This document shows, one piece after another, positions 48,236 to 61,258 of a stretch of DNA of 64,000 nucleotides. The notes beneath the pieces were generated by a model. That model saw only the letters and a list, made by a program, of their open reading frames with translations, searched no databases and was not told the origin of the DNA. Source of the stretch: Brevipalpus yothersi (Eukaryota > Arthropoda > Arachnida > Trombidiformes > Tenuipalpidae). Positions within the stretch are counted from its first letter, which is position 1. Each line of letters opens with the position of its first letter. The stretch is from positions 35,281 to 99,280 of the forward strand of contig QZCP01000122.1 of the NCBI GenBank assembly GCA_003956705.1. Direction: 5' to 3'. The translations under genes and the position numbers were made by a program.

Positions 48236-51200
48236 TATTTCTTCCATTCATTTTCTTATGTACAAATACACTCTTCTCGTAACAATTGTATCAACTGATC
48301 ATTTCCGTTTCCACACTGACTCTCCCTCACAGTTATCCACTTTTCTATTCACATTGATTTGCCTTATTCTCACATGATCATCATAAAATTTGCATGCTGA
48401 TCAGCGAATAAGTAAGTTAGTGAATTGGCTGGGCCTCATTTGATTGACGATTGAATACGCAAATCAATTTGATTCCCATTTGAGGACATCATGCTACCAT
48501 GAGATAACATTGTAAGACTTTGTCTCTCTCTCTCTCTCTCTTCCTTCCTACCATCATCAGAAACTTTGTTTTTAACAATCAATGAATGGATTGAAGGGTG
48601 ACTTTTCGAAAAGAGAGCCTGCTAGGCACCGCTACTCTCACAGGGCCCTAGCTGATGATAACTGTATTTGTCATTCGTATTTTTACCTTTGACAAAGATT
48701 AATGAACCTTGAGTGAATTCTCCTCTCTTTGTCTATCCACTTTTATCATTGTTTTATTTCTACAATTGAGGTACTTTTCACTTTGATCTGGAGCATTCAA
48801 GTTCTTGATTATCCAACTAGATCTTTTCGAAAAGATCATCAATAATTGCATTTTTTCCTGTAATAGCATCTATTTTATGCTATTTATGCTATTATAAATT
48901 GGCTATTTGCGATCAACGAAGAAATCGTTTGGAGATGAATCTTAGCCATTGATTTTACATTATAATGAAAAATTTGAATAACAAATGAATTCAAAGATCA
49001 TCAGAGGTGGGAGAAAATTTTCTCAAAGAAAGTTTTCCTAGAGAAATTTGTCTTGATTCATGGTATCTGGGACCACTTTATGCTCAAAATTTTCAACATA
49101 AACAACAGAGTGTATTCTTTCCTCCAGGAACTGGTAGCATTCCCTATTGTTACTTTCGTTGACGATCATGATTATGTCCTCTTTTTACTCCACTGAACAA
49201 CCATTTGTAAATGAAAATTTTGTCTCCTCTTTTCTTTAGGTGCACACATTTTCAAATCTGTTTCACTTCATACACAATATAAAAGCAAAAAGTGATGAGC
49301 ATCTATTGTTTTAAGGATTCCAGTAAAGTCATTACCGGAAGATAATACTTTCGTCCATTCAGTGTCAGTGAAGATAAAGAAGGTAAGCTGTTCATCTTTC
49401 TACTCCTTTTTCTATTCCTCTTTCTTTTCACTTTCTTGGGGTTTTCATCATCATGTTCTCTCGTGTGGCTAATATATGAGATCCGAGAATTCTCTGTATC
49501 TCCTCGGTAACATTTGACTGCTTAAAATTGGCTTGATAGCTATCTCAATGATGATCATGGGAACATGGAAAAACCATTGTGAATTTACGTCTAACAACAG
49601 CGATGATCTTTGGTCAATGATGAAGATCATCCATTTTCATCTTCTTCTAGCTAATGGATGAAAGAGTGAACATCTTCCCATCAAATGATGTAAACTCTTG
49701 ACCAAAAAACTATCCTCTCAGAGTTTGTGAGACTTTACATTGATTGTCTCAAAATCAGTGTAAATTTGTCCAGATTTTTCAAGTATACTTCAATCAATTT
49801 TTTACTGAAAATATTGTTGCAATATTGTTCAAAGTATTTTTCAGATATTCTGAATTTCTTTTTTTTTGAGTGTCGAGAGTCTTTTATTTCATTTCATTCC
49901 TTGAGTTTTAGAAAATATGCTACTTTCTACTCCGATTCTTCCAACATCCCAATGCTGCCAAGATTTCCAGTCGATTTCATGCTCGAGTTGAGAGAGAATT
50001 TAGTCTCGACAATAAAAGAGAGAAGAATAAAGAATACTGTCACTGTGATGGGATGAACGAGTTTAGTGTTGATGCTTCATGACCAAAGGAACAAGTTATT
50101 GTGTCAAGAGGCTAACTGCTCGATAGACAGTTAAGGAGAAGAATTCTTCCAAGAATCCAAGAAAATAGTCCAAAAGCAATTCTTCTCACATCTTCTAGGT
50201 GATATTCTTCCAAATAATTGACTTCAGCATGGCTATTGTTAACTCCTTCACACCGATTCAATGGTTCCTTCTCCAGTGTGTACAAAATCTGCATCCCACA
50301 TTGATGGCTTACTTCTATCCATTTCTATTTCAAATTGCACATGCAGAGAATTCTACTTTATCAGCATTCTTTATCTCGCTTGACAAAAGGATCGAAAAAC
50401 AAAAACAATGTCAATCATTGTCGTTAAATCAGCTGGATAGACCATGATCGAATGCTCCAGACATCTAGAAGATTCTATCATCAAATTTGGTTAAGTTTTC
50501 CATCGACCAGACTGGAAAGAGAGAAGGAAAAAACCAATGAGGTACCCCAAATCCCCCGATTTTCTCTGATAAGTTTATAAATCTCAAGGCATTCACGAAA
50601 GAATCAATGTTCTGTGAGTGGTTGAAGTTCGCTTGCCTTACAATTGGTTGTGAAAATTCGATGGAAAAGATTCCGACATGCAATACGAAATCCCTGTGGA
50701 TAAGTCAAGTCACTGATCCATTCGATCAATGAGTACATCAAAGCTGGTGTATTCCATGTTGATATCTTTCTACTCTTCTCTCTCTCTTTCTTTCTCTCTC
50801 TCTCTCTCTCTCTACTTATATCTGAGAATTTGAAAAAAAGTACGCTTGAAGAATTGGAATGAATCTTTCTCTTTCCTCGTCGTCAACCCTAAATAAATAA
50901 TGTTGATCATTCAATTGCTCATCCAAATAGTATCAACATGGTCTTTGTATCAAGTCAAGATTGAAAATGGACCTTCTCTCATTCATGTTGCATGAGAAAA
51001 GAACCGTTATGTTGCCAAATCACCATCCTTCTTCTTATTCTTCTTCCTCTATTCCTTTTGAATGCAGGAATGAACATGCTCATCTTCCTCCATCCAGCTT
51101 TGTAACCATTTAACATGATGTCGGATTTCATGACAAACTGTCATCGTTCAAGTGTTTCGTGTGATCGTGTAAATTCAATTGGATATTTTCTATCATGCCC

Positions 51201-54200
51201 ACATGGTACTGTGTGGGCTGAATGTTTCTAAATTGTTTTCATAATCCAGATTTGGCAAAAGTATTGCATATCTACTCCTCTGAACTGTGAATATTTCAAA
51301 AATTTTCTACTTTAAAGCCTTAATATGTCAATTACTTGTGTCTTTATTCTGTGAATCTGAATCACAATGAACAGAAGTTACCCTGGGGATATATCCATAG
51401 CATATCTATGATCACTGTCAGATGCTTGCTTTCAGTATTTCAGAGCTTACCCGGAGACACATTCATCATTACTCTATACATGTATGGGGAAAGCATCTAG
51501 ACAAAACACATTTTCTTTAAGATGATGAGTAAAAGCAAAATTCACTTATGGTAGAATTTCTTTCCATCACAATGGCGTGAATACAAAAATTTTCCCTAGA
51601 AGCTCCAATCTTATTCCGGAATCACCCGCCAAGAACGTGAAAGCTAAAGTAGTATTGATACTTTGAAGCGATTCCAATAAGAAGGAATTGTGAGTTATAT
51701 TTCAAGATGCATATCTTTGCACCAGAACTTTCAGGAAGAGAAGAGTTAAGTTAAGAATTGTACTCATGGATAGGAATGAAAAGTGATTTGAAATGTTTCA
51801 GAACTCTATGTGATCATAAGGTGGAGAGAGAGAGAGAGAGAGAGCTGAGCATAGCCTTAATGGATGGTTATAATCAAATTTTTATAAGAGTATTACCTGT
51901 GGAAAAAAAGAGATACCTCGATGTATGATACATATTTGCACTTTTTCTCTCAAATTTTGTAGCTTTTCAGAATCAATGCTACCCAGAATTCAAAGATGAG
52001 AGTGAAGATAGTGGAACTAATCTTTCATATATTCAAATCAGGTTGTATCATGGATGTGAAATTGAAATTCAGTAACAAGATTATTGAATGTATACACACA
52101 GATGAAGGGAAATGAGTTCCTGAATGAACATGCCTCATCTTTGTAAATAAGCGAAACAAAAACGAAGTTTCTTCATCCCTCGATATGAATCCAAGCTTGT
52201 CCATGAATCCGATCTCGAATTGATCCATTGGAAGTATGAAAATTTTTAAGTATTCTTCCACATTTGAGCTGTTTCTCCAAAACAAAGCCTATCAGTACAA
52301 GGAGGAGGAACTGGCAGATAAGAAGTTCTGAGGTGGTTTATAAAGAGATCAGGAATCCAAAAAAGAGATATAAGATCATCACTAAAGTTTTTATATGATT
52401 CTAAGACTATCTTTGAATGCTAATTTTAATTCCAGTGGGATAAGAACTTTGACAAGATCAAGTGAAACAGCTGTATTATGGATGAGAGAAAACTCAATCA
52501 TAGTCTCTATGAAAATTATCGGAATACCTGAGGGTATGGTCATTAGAGAGTCTTGTTTTATAGAAATATGACAAGAACCCTTCAATATCATCTGTTAAAC
52601 TGAAATTGGGCTTGCGAATATGCAAATTCATTGTGAAACGACAATTTTTAACGCCTAGTTAGTTTGTGAAGTCCATTGAATTTGATTGGGCATTGTTGAA
52701 TACAGTGCTTAGGCCATGAGAATAGTTCCCAGAATAGATTTAAATACTTTCATCATTAGAGTAATTGAAATTTGAACATTCTCCTCTCAGAGAAGTTCTA
52801 AGTCCACTCTTTAACTTAATCTGTCTCATTTACAGAGAAAATTTTGCGATATGTTCATAAGTATCAAGCATCTGAGAACTGAAAAGAAGAAGATTCCACT
52901 AAATTAACATGCCATACCAAGCCGTCCGTCTGATAACCAAAATGATCCTCTTCTGTGAAATAAATCATTTTATTTTTGATTCTTAGAAATTTTGCACCTT
53001 CAACCAAGCCGGTTTTATCTCTGAGTATATAACATTATGGTAGAAAAATATTTCAGCATTTTATTAGGACTGAATTATTCTTGGAAGAAGTGAAAATCCT
53101 TCCATCTCACATAAACGCCCTTTAAACACACTCGAGCTGCTCAATCAAGAGAAAGTATATACAGTGAAAATAAATAATGGTTCGAAAAAAATGAAACAGC
53201 TCCTAGAAAAGCATCCAAAAAATGAGTCAAAAAAAGGAGCCATATTTCAAAAGCTCATTGATATTCTTGGTGAACATTTTGCCTATTACTGTGTTCTTTC
53301 TATTTTTGAGCGAAAAAACTTGAGCCCATGAAGCTCATTGAGTTAGATGAAAATGAGAGAGAAAAATAAAAAGTATAAAAAATTCAAACCGTCAGTCACA
53401 ATGATCATGATACCAAGAAGTGATAATAAGACCTCTGTTCAATATCCACATCAGACTTCTTCTGAGTTATGATCATGATCATGATCATGACTGCCTGTAA
53501 AACTGTGTAAATTAAGTTGAAAACATTCAAAACAGTTTTCAAAAATAACCAAGTCTGTACACTACTAGCTTCTCCTATGATATTCTTTTGGTCATAATAT
53601 TTATTCCACAAAATTTCTTCCAGCATCGATCTGTTGAAATACCTATACCCACACATGTGTGAGTTTAACCTCTAGTTTGAATGTATATTAACATCCTATT
53701 TCTGTATTCACGCGGATGTTGCTGCTTTCCATTTACATTTATCATACATACCTGTTTCCCATGCATTCGAAACAATATGCAAACCCTGGATTCCTTTAGT
53801 CACATCCGATATTGATTTTCCCTGAGGATTTTGGGGAATAAGAGAGTGAGAGAAACAGTTTCTTCATCTATCCGAGGAAAACATAACATATCCAGTTCAT
53901 CTTTTGAGCCGACTTTTCGATTTTCTACTCGATAGATTAATAGATTGATTCTGAGAAGAGGGAGAGGAGTACATTCAAAATCGCTTTTTGAATTCCAAAT
54001 ACCACATTTTCAACTGTAGAGGTATAAGAGTGAGAGGCAGAAAGTTTATTCCCTATCTGAATTCTGATTCATGATTCTTGATATCTTCAGAAGAGCACAA
54101 GTAGAAGAGAGAGAGCGTAAAAATTCTTATGAGAGCTGTCTAAAGAAAGCAAAAGTCAAAATAAATGAGTTTTCGGAAAGAGCTGCTAAAGGATTTCGGT

Positions 54201-54770
54201 GTTTGCACATGGAAAAATATCTTTCTTCCAGAAATAGCTGTTCACTCATGACATAAATTTATGAATCTCACCATGGATAGAAATTGGAAGCAAAGGTACC
54301 AAGAAAATTGTCAAATATCAGCGAAGTGTACCAGTAGAGTACATTCCTTAGGAGTATCAATCGTAACCAACTCGACAAATCTATTCAAAAGTTGGACTGT
54401 ATAATGAAGTCAAATTTTTCTATTAGGAACTGTGAGTTGTACCCAGATTGGCTGAAATAGGTATTATCATAACTGTCATTCAAAGGTTGATGAAATGAGT
54501 TAATATCAGAATAGGATTGATGAAGTGAAAAGAATCTTGAACATGCCTTGACAGTATTCTATTTTGAACATCATATAGCTACTTACACACGAATGAGTTT
54601 CAATGATGAACAGAGAAGATTTTTTTTACCATGTTTAATCAAACTCATTCAATGAATTTAATCAGCTTTCATGCTAATACATCAGTGTCTATCTTTCAAG
54701 TCTTTATGAATAATTTAACCCACAATGCTGTGTACCTTGTGTTATCATGAAATTTTTTCTCTTTAGAGAT
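48233..54770. other. Gene desert, first half
   Basis: No gene can be supported. A plus segment ending at a GTAAGC donor near 49,380 has a TCAGT initiator-like pair just before it and could be a 5' UTR exon. A 35-codon plus frame at about 51,118-51,230 has four Cys and contains SCPHGTVWAECF, faintly like a chitin-binding motif, but is too short to call. Small CT/GA runs lie near 48,523, 50,792 and 51,824. Confidence 0.35.
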
Positions 54771-54772
54771 GA

Positions 54773-54773
<1 letters not shown>

Positions 54774-54860
<87 letters not shown>
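54774..54860. repeat. (CT)n microsatellite
   Basis: A long CT run on the plus strand with a single interruption near 54,836. Confidence 0.95.
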
Positions 54861-56535
54861 TTTCATTTTTGAAATATACTTCATTATAAGACGGTTCACA
54901 CAAAATACTGATTAAAACTGAGAGATTTTAGCCACAATGAAGATTCGCTTCAGATATTCAACAGTATTCCACAATATTTTGCGCTTACAAATGCTCAAGT
55001 AGAGAAAATTTCTATCAAGTCATGGTCCTGTTATACAACGATATGCTAAAACTACGAGAAGTTAGGCCTTCTTCATCTTATTTTAGCCTGCGCTCTATGT
55101 AATACATCATGTTTATCCCAAAGATTTGACCAAGAGGATGATCATAATCGTTAGGCTCAATCTGTTTCGATTGATTATTCAATTTTCACCCTGCCAACAT
55201 AAAAAAGATAAGATAGCAGGAAGAATCATCATGGAAAGTTTATTATATGTTACCTATTGGTCAGAGATGGTGGAATTAGGAAGATAGTGAGAGGAAAGAT
55301 AGTTGAATACCCGGTTCTAGAGAAGGGGGAGAAAAAATAAAATTGTGGAATGAAACGTTTCAATCTTTATGTTCCAGCCAGATAAACTCTCTATTTCAAT
55401 ATTCTTCTCGAATTCGTGAATCATTCCCAACAGGAAAGGGAATTGAGCATTCATTCTCAAGTTAGAAGAGACAATATTTGAACTTCATTCGTTTTGGTGA
55501 TGAAAATAGGGAATTCTAACGGATGAAGATCTTTCTGATCTAGAATCGAGGACAAATCGTTAATTGTAGATACATCTATCATCTTTGACCCTGGAAACGT
55601 TTCCACTAACCTTGAGAGGGTAAAAAATGAAATTCAGCAAAAAAGCTATCTAACTGATTTTTAGCCAGAAGTAAACGTGAACTTCATTGACTGAATTAAC
55701 AGAGAAACTAAAGTCCAGAGAAAACTCAAACTTTGCGATTATTTATCTCAATTATTCGATTTAGAGTCAAAAACTGTAATTTTATCCCTTTGTTTTTATA
55801 CTTGAAGAGAAAATATTGAATGAATGACAACACATAAAAACAGAAGCACTTGGATGAAACGTTTCACGAGAAATAGCATTGGTAAAGAAACGTTTCTTGA
55901 GAAGGAGGTTCTGACTGGAGAACTTCCAGAAGAGAAAGTACCTCTAATGAAACGTTTCTGAAGCACAACTAATGAAGAAAAGCTTCAGATGCTAGAATCG
56001 TTTCGCAGAATATTTTAGAATGGAATTGACCAGAAGACTATTCTATTCGTTTCTAGGGGAGCTCTCAGCGGAAATGGGGGGAAAATGGAATTGAAATTTT
56101 CTATCTTCCTCTTTTCTTTCCCTCTTCTTCCGTGAGAATAGGCGATGGCGTAGATTTCAAGCGGGAAGATTACAGAAAGAATCGTCGATACTTAGAAAAT
56201 GTTGGCAGGGCATTCATCGGCAGAGAAGTTGCAAAAGTTAATCAAATATGCACTTTTTTCTTCCAGAGAGAGCTCTACAGAGAGCCTTACAAGGCAATGA
56301 AATCTTCCATGCACCAACATTTTTTCTAATAGAGGAAGAGAAAAAGAATATTCTGTAGATTGACAACTGTTATATGTTTACTTCAACCCTTTTTGCATAC
56401 ACTTCGTGCTGAGTATAGAGCTCACAAAAGACACTCAAGCCTATCACTATGCAAACACATACTTATACACATGCAAATTCCTGGAGGCATTGTTCTAATT
56501 AGTGTTTCTTAATTTTGCATAATCAACTTCCTTTC
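54861..56535. other. No gene seen
   Basis: A plus frame at 56,132-56,329 is hydrophilic (FKREDYRKNRRYLENVGRAF) but stands alone. Several AAACGTTTC-type repeats occur at 55,350-56,010. Confidence 0.35.
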
Positions 56536-56536
56536 C

Positions 56537-56538
<2 letters not shown>

Positions 56539-56604
<66 letters not shown>
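56539..56604. repeat. (CT)n microsatellite
   Basis: An uninterrupted CT run on the plus strand. Confidence 0.95.
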
Positions 56605-56608
<4 letters not shown>

Positions 56609-58249
56609 TTTCATTCTCATCTCTTTGCTTGACAAAACATTTGATCAACCACCACATCAATGCCTCTAGCTGATCGAGCATTTTCTGTCTTTTCTCTCTC
56701 TTGGTACCTACTAACTACCTACCTTACACCATAGAACACCTTACTAATGGTGATGATCTTGATAACTGGAATGGATGAAAGAATCAGCTCTACATCCAGA
56801 CAGTGTTGCATGGCTCTATGGAACTTTTCTTCCGAGTATTCATCGTTTCTTTTCAAATCATCATCCATCTATTCTTCTTATTCTTCTCTTCTGTCTCTTT
56901 CTCTCTCTCTCCATCCTCATTACTTCTCTTTCACTTGTGATCATTCAACGAATATCATTTGCATCTACTTTATTCACTCTTATTTTATTTCTCCTTCAAG
57001 AAACAATAATGAGAATACAAACGAGATGACAAAGCCTGGGAAACAAATCGATTTGCGTTGATTCGAATCTATTTTATGCATCATCAATTCGTAGGAATAG
57101 AGAGTAAAAAAAGTGAATCAACTTCCACTCTTCATCTTCTTTTTTCTCTTTTCCTCTCACCTCTTTGAAAATCAATTGAGCAAAAATTTGCATCAATCAC
57201 CACCACATTTCAAATCAATTCGATTTTTATATGATCTGAAAAAAGGTGTTCCTTCCCTCTCTGTCTATCTTTGTTTTTGGTCATCAAATTTACTCCAATT
57301 CAGAGGATCTTTTTATTCGTAAAAAATTCCTGAGAATACATTAAGGACTGATTCTCTCAAATTTCGTGCCAAAGTTGAAAACTTTCACAATGTATTCTAG
57401 TTCACTGTACTCTGATAAGATCCCGAAACCTATTCATCTTGTTCATGGAATCTGATAAAAATCAACATAGTTTGCTGTATTCGATAATTTAGTCTACCCT
57501 CTTATACAGTTATGTAGTCTAACAGCCCATGATATGTCGGTGGACCTTTTTTTTACCCAACTCTTCTCATCTACCAGAGAGCACGCAAGAGTAAACCCAA
57601 CAAGATTTTGGGCAAATTTCAAGAAACTTTTTCTGGCCTCACCAAACCTCTGATTAGAGGGGTTACTTTGATACACACACATACTTTGCCATCAACCATC
57701 AACCATCATCACCACCACCACCATTTCCCGGTTGGATGTGCATGTAATTATCGCACGTAATTAAGCAAATTGAGATTCAGATTATGATGATCATCATGAT
57801 GGTGGCTTTGATCATCATCCACCATCACTTCCACTCAATTGTGGACTCAAGAGCCTAAAGTAATGGAATGACTTTGCTCTGATCAGACAGCGTAGCGAAC
57901 TGAGAAGAAAAAAACTTCCTCTCATTGCACGCAAAGTCAACTTCTTTGCTTGGCCAAAACATATCAAAAGGATGAATTGAAATATACACCAAAATTTGCT
58001 GATACTCATAGGGAAAGGTTAATGTATTCCGTAGGTTTTTTTTCATCCCGATTGAGCCAAAAATTCATTGGGTTTTGAGTTTCACTGGCTTTTGAGTTGA
58101 GAGCATTGGAAAAGTATTACACTGATGGACAGCCGATAGATGGTTGGAAACCTTTCATGATAAAGAGTCATTCGAGTATGTTATATTCATAATATTATAC
58201 CTTTTCTTCTCTTCACTCTTCACTTATCACCCCACACACTGTGGCCTAC

Positions 58250-58360
58250 CTGTGGTCAGATCAACTGTCCATGCCCTTAGTTGTGGCCAATTAATCGGCT
58301 TGATTATTTTCACACAAGATTTCCAGCTCATTGTGTCCACTGTTCTATCCACTTGGGTTC
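58250..58360 (-). other. Candidate internal coding exon (minus)
   Basis: A GC-richer segment. On the minus strand it reads as balanced protein sequence containing VDRTVDTMSWKSCVKIIKP and RAWTVDLTT and ends at a GTAGGC donor. The upstream boundary is uncertain (an ATAG or GAAG acceptor). The family is not recognised. Confidence 0.3.
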
Positions 58361-59214
58361 CTATGTCTTCGGTGGAATTGGTTCCAATCGAAGAGAGACG
58401 CAAAAAAGACGCATTCAACTACTGATACCTCTGAACTTTTGTCTCTGTCTCTCTCATGAGCCTATATAGACCCAGAAAGTATAAGAAGACGTGTTTTGTC
58501 AGGCATACTAGCCACCTCCTTAATCTGTTGGGAAGCCTTTGGTAAGCAGCATTGGAAGTTCTCTCTGTGTCTGTATAATGTGTATGTATGTAAGAGAAGA
58601 AGAACTTCCAAAAGCGATTCTTACTTGATACAGACCAAGTCAGCTTATGTGTGTGTGTATGTACAACTTGTAATACTATTTGTGTTATTCTCTTCAAACT
58701 CTACCAGTAACTGTGAACTGTTCTTTGAAAGGTCTTCACTTTTGGTTTACTCAAACTTTTTTTTCACTATGCTCCAATAGTTTCTACTTGATATGTAATT
58801 CTTCTCATCTTTCCATCACTAGAATGATGATGATGATGATGATCTTTTTTGCATAAGCAAAGTGGCAGCAAGAAAAGGATCATCGCTTAGGTATCGTGTA
58901 TACATATATAGACCAGACCGTATATGTTTGTTGTCTTCTTGGCCAATATCAGAGCAATACAATTATCGCATAATGAGAGAAAAGGAATACTGAAAGAAGT
59001 TCTCTGTGATCTGAGGAGATGTATTCTCTCTTTTCTTACCTCCTCTTGACTAGTGAAATTTTATCTTCTACTGTCTTGTTGCAAAATTCTTTTCAAGCGT
59101 GCAAAAACTGTTAAGAAGTATAACATTCGGATTTTTGTAGTATTTTCCAAAAGAGAGACTGAAAATTCTATCCTCTAGAATTCTTCTAAACAAATTTTTC
59201 TTCACTCCCAGTTG

Positions 59215-59215
<1 letters not shown>

Positions 59216-59262
<47 letters not shown>
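59216..59262. repeat. (CT)n microsatellite
   Basis: An uninterrupted CT run on the plus strand. Confidence 0.95.
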
Positions 59263-59265
<3 letters not shown>

Positions 59266-59508
59266 TGGATAGAAGACAAAATTTGAGATTCTGAGCGAGA
59301 ATGAAAAGTCTAGAAAAAAAAGCTATAAGTGAAAAAGTGAAGCAAAATAAGGGCGAAAAAAGCTGATGCTTCAAGAAAGTAGCTTTTCTCATGGAGAAGT
59401 GAGAAGAGATGAAAAAACTTTTCCGAAACATGATCATTTGATGGATGAACTTATGAAGGCTTTTTTTCTCTGTGTGTGTGTTTTCTGATCATTGACACTG
59501 GAAGTTAC

Positions 59509-59630
59509 CTTTCCTTCCTCCACATCAAGTGTCGATAATTTTTGATCTTCCATGTCAGTCCACGCAGGATGGGAAAGACTCTTGTATCTGATTACTCTCT
59601 TCATTTGTGAGCCATTGAGATCCACCCATT
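59509..59630 (-). other. Candidate internal coding exon (minus)
   Basis: A CCACTCAG acceptor and a GTAACT donor bound a 122-bp minus segment that is open in one frame and reads WVDLNGSQMKRVIRYKSL followed by HPAWTDMEDQKLSTLDVEEG. The composition is typical of coding sequence and unlike the surrounding CT-rich DNA. It is the best exon candidate in the desert. I do not recognise the protein; a brain- or signalling-type gene with long introns would fit, but that is inference. Confidence 0.4.
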
Positions 59631-60017
59631 CTGAGTGGAATGATTACAAAGAAGAGTCAACTTATTTGAAAATATTTTAGCAAAATTTACATCAATTAAC
59701 ACCTAGCGTTCCCTCATCATAGCATGGGTGCGAGCTTAATGAGATATTCACATTGAATTTGATTTCAAATTTTCTTGAGATCATTAATTTCACAGATCCA
59801 AATCACTGATACTAATGATCTTTTTGTACAACTTTTTCTATTGTACAATAAAAATTCTAACCTTTGTGGGGGATAATTTTGGGTGTCTCTCACTCTTGCC
59901 TTTTGATTCATTTGAATTTAAAAGATGTATTATTATCAACAAAACACATCATATAATCATACATGTTTTCTGGAGTGTGTCTCGTTCATAAAATGCAAAG
60001 TATGTGTGTGGAATATC

Positions 60018-61258
60018 TCTCTCTCTCTCTCTCTCTCAAGAGAGAAGCTCATTTGATATTCATCGAAATTAGAGGAAAAACTTTGATAAATAGAAAAAAT
60101 TTGCATTCATTCTCTTCTTTTTCTTTCTTTCTTGAAGTTATTTGCTAAGCAGTTGATGCCAAGGCCTACTGATATTATGAAAATTTGAGTCTGCCGCATC
60201 TTTTCTCTCTCTCTCTCTCTCTCTCTCTTAAAATTCAAATTCCAAAGCAATTCATCTTCAAGTAGACACAATTAATTTCTCGATCGACACAGACTTACAC
60301 ACATATACACAATTTTCCACCTCAGTAATCGAGTTCCGTTTGCCATCATAATGATTTCCTACTATGAAAGAGAAAGTTTCAAAATAATGGTACTTTTCCA
60401 TGATTTGACATCAATAAACATTAGATAATAGTATATTAAGAGAGACCAAAAATACTACTGACAAAAATGAGATGAGAATGAAAAAACCATTCCATAGGTG
60501 AACATCTCAGAGAGTAACCTAAAGAAATTAGCTATATTCTTGGGCACAATATTCAATCGGAAGTAGGCAGTGAAGATGATAAAAGCATCAGCATCCAAGG
60601 GAAAAAGTTACACTACATCCAATACACACTCGCTCATATACAGCATGGACTCTATGGGAATGGAACCTCAGGAAAAATGGGCTTTTTTTCTTCCTCAGTG
60701 ATCTAGGAGGGAGAGAAAAGGAGAGATGCTGCAAGAAATAAAAGTCTGGGTGTGATGATTTTTCTCTTCCGTTTCTTCCTTCTCATCTTCATCTCCTCTC
60801 TTCTCTCTTCTCAACTATGGAGCCTTGAAATTGGTTTCATAGACTGTACAGTCAACATGAAACTAATATTTCTCACCTCTTCTTGCCCTCGATTTTATTG
60901 TGGTGAAAGTGGATGAAAGAGAGAGGGAGAATCGTTTCAACTCATGATCATCTACCATCTACCCTAATATTCACATCAATATCGAAGATCAGAGGCGATA
61001 TAATCATCATCAATCTAAGTGAAAATGAGAATGAAGAAAGTTATGATTCGATGATCCACTTGGTTGATCAATCTATCCATTGGTTTTCATGCTACAGATA
61101 CACACACAGACATCTAAGAGATATTCTTTCTCCTCTCTCTTTGAGAAAACTCTCTTCCACAATCTCTCTCCTTCTCTCAGCATCCATCTTCTTTTCCCAC
61201 TGATACACCTTCCCCAGCATCATCTCTCCTCATCTCTCTCTCTCTCTCTCTCTCTCTT
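60018..61258. repeat. Scattered short (CT)n runs
   Basis: CT runs near 60,018-60,038, 60,203-60,229 and 61,231-61,258 in otherwise featureless DNA. Confidence 0.85.

Noticed and set aside
51118..51230. Cys-bearing plus frame resembling a chitin-binding (peritrophin) motif
   Set aside because: About 35 codons, incomplete Cys pattern, no splice context.
53405..53656. Hydrophobic minus frame, possible membrane segment
   Set aside because: Driven by an ATCATG repeat and AT-rich bases; no neighbouring exons.
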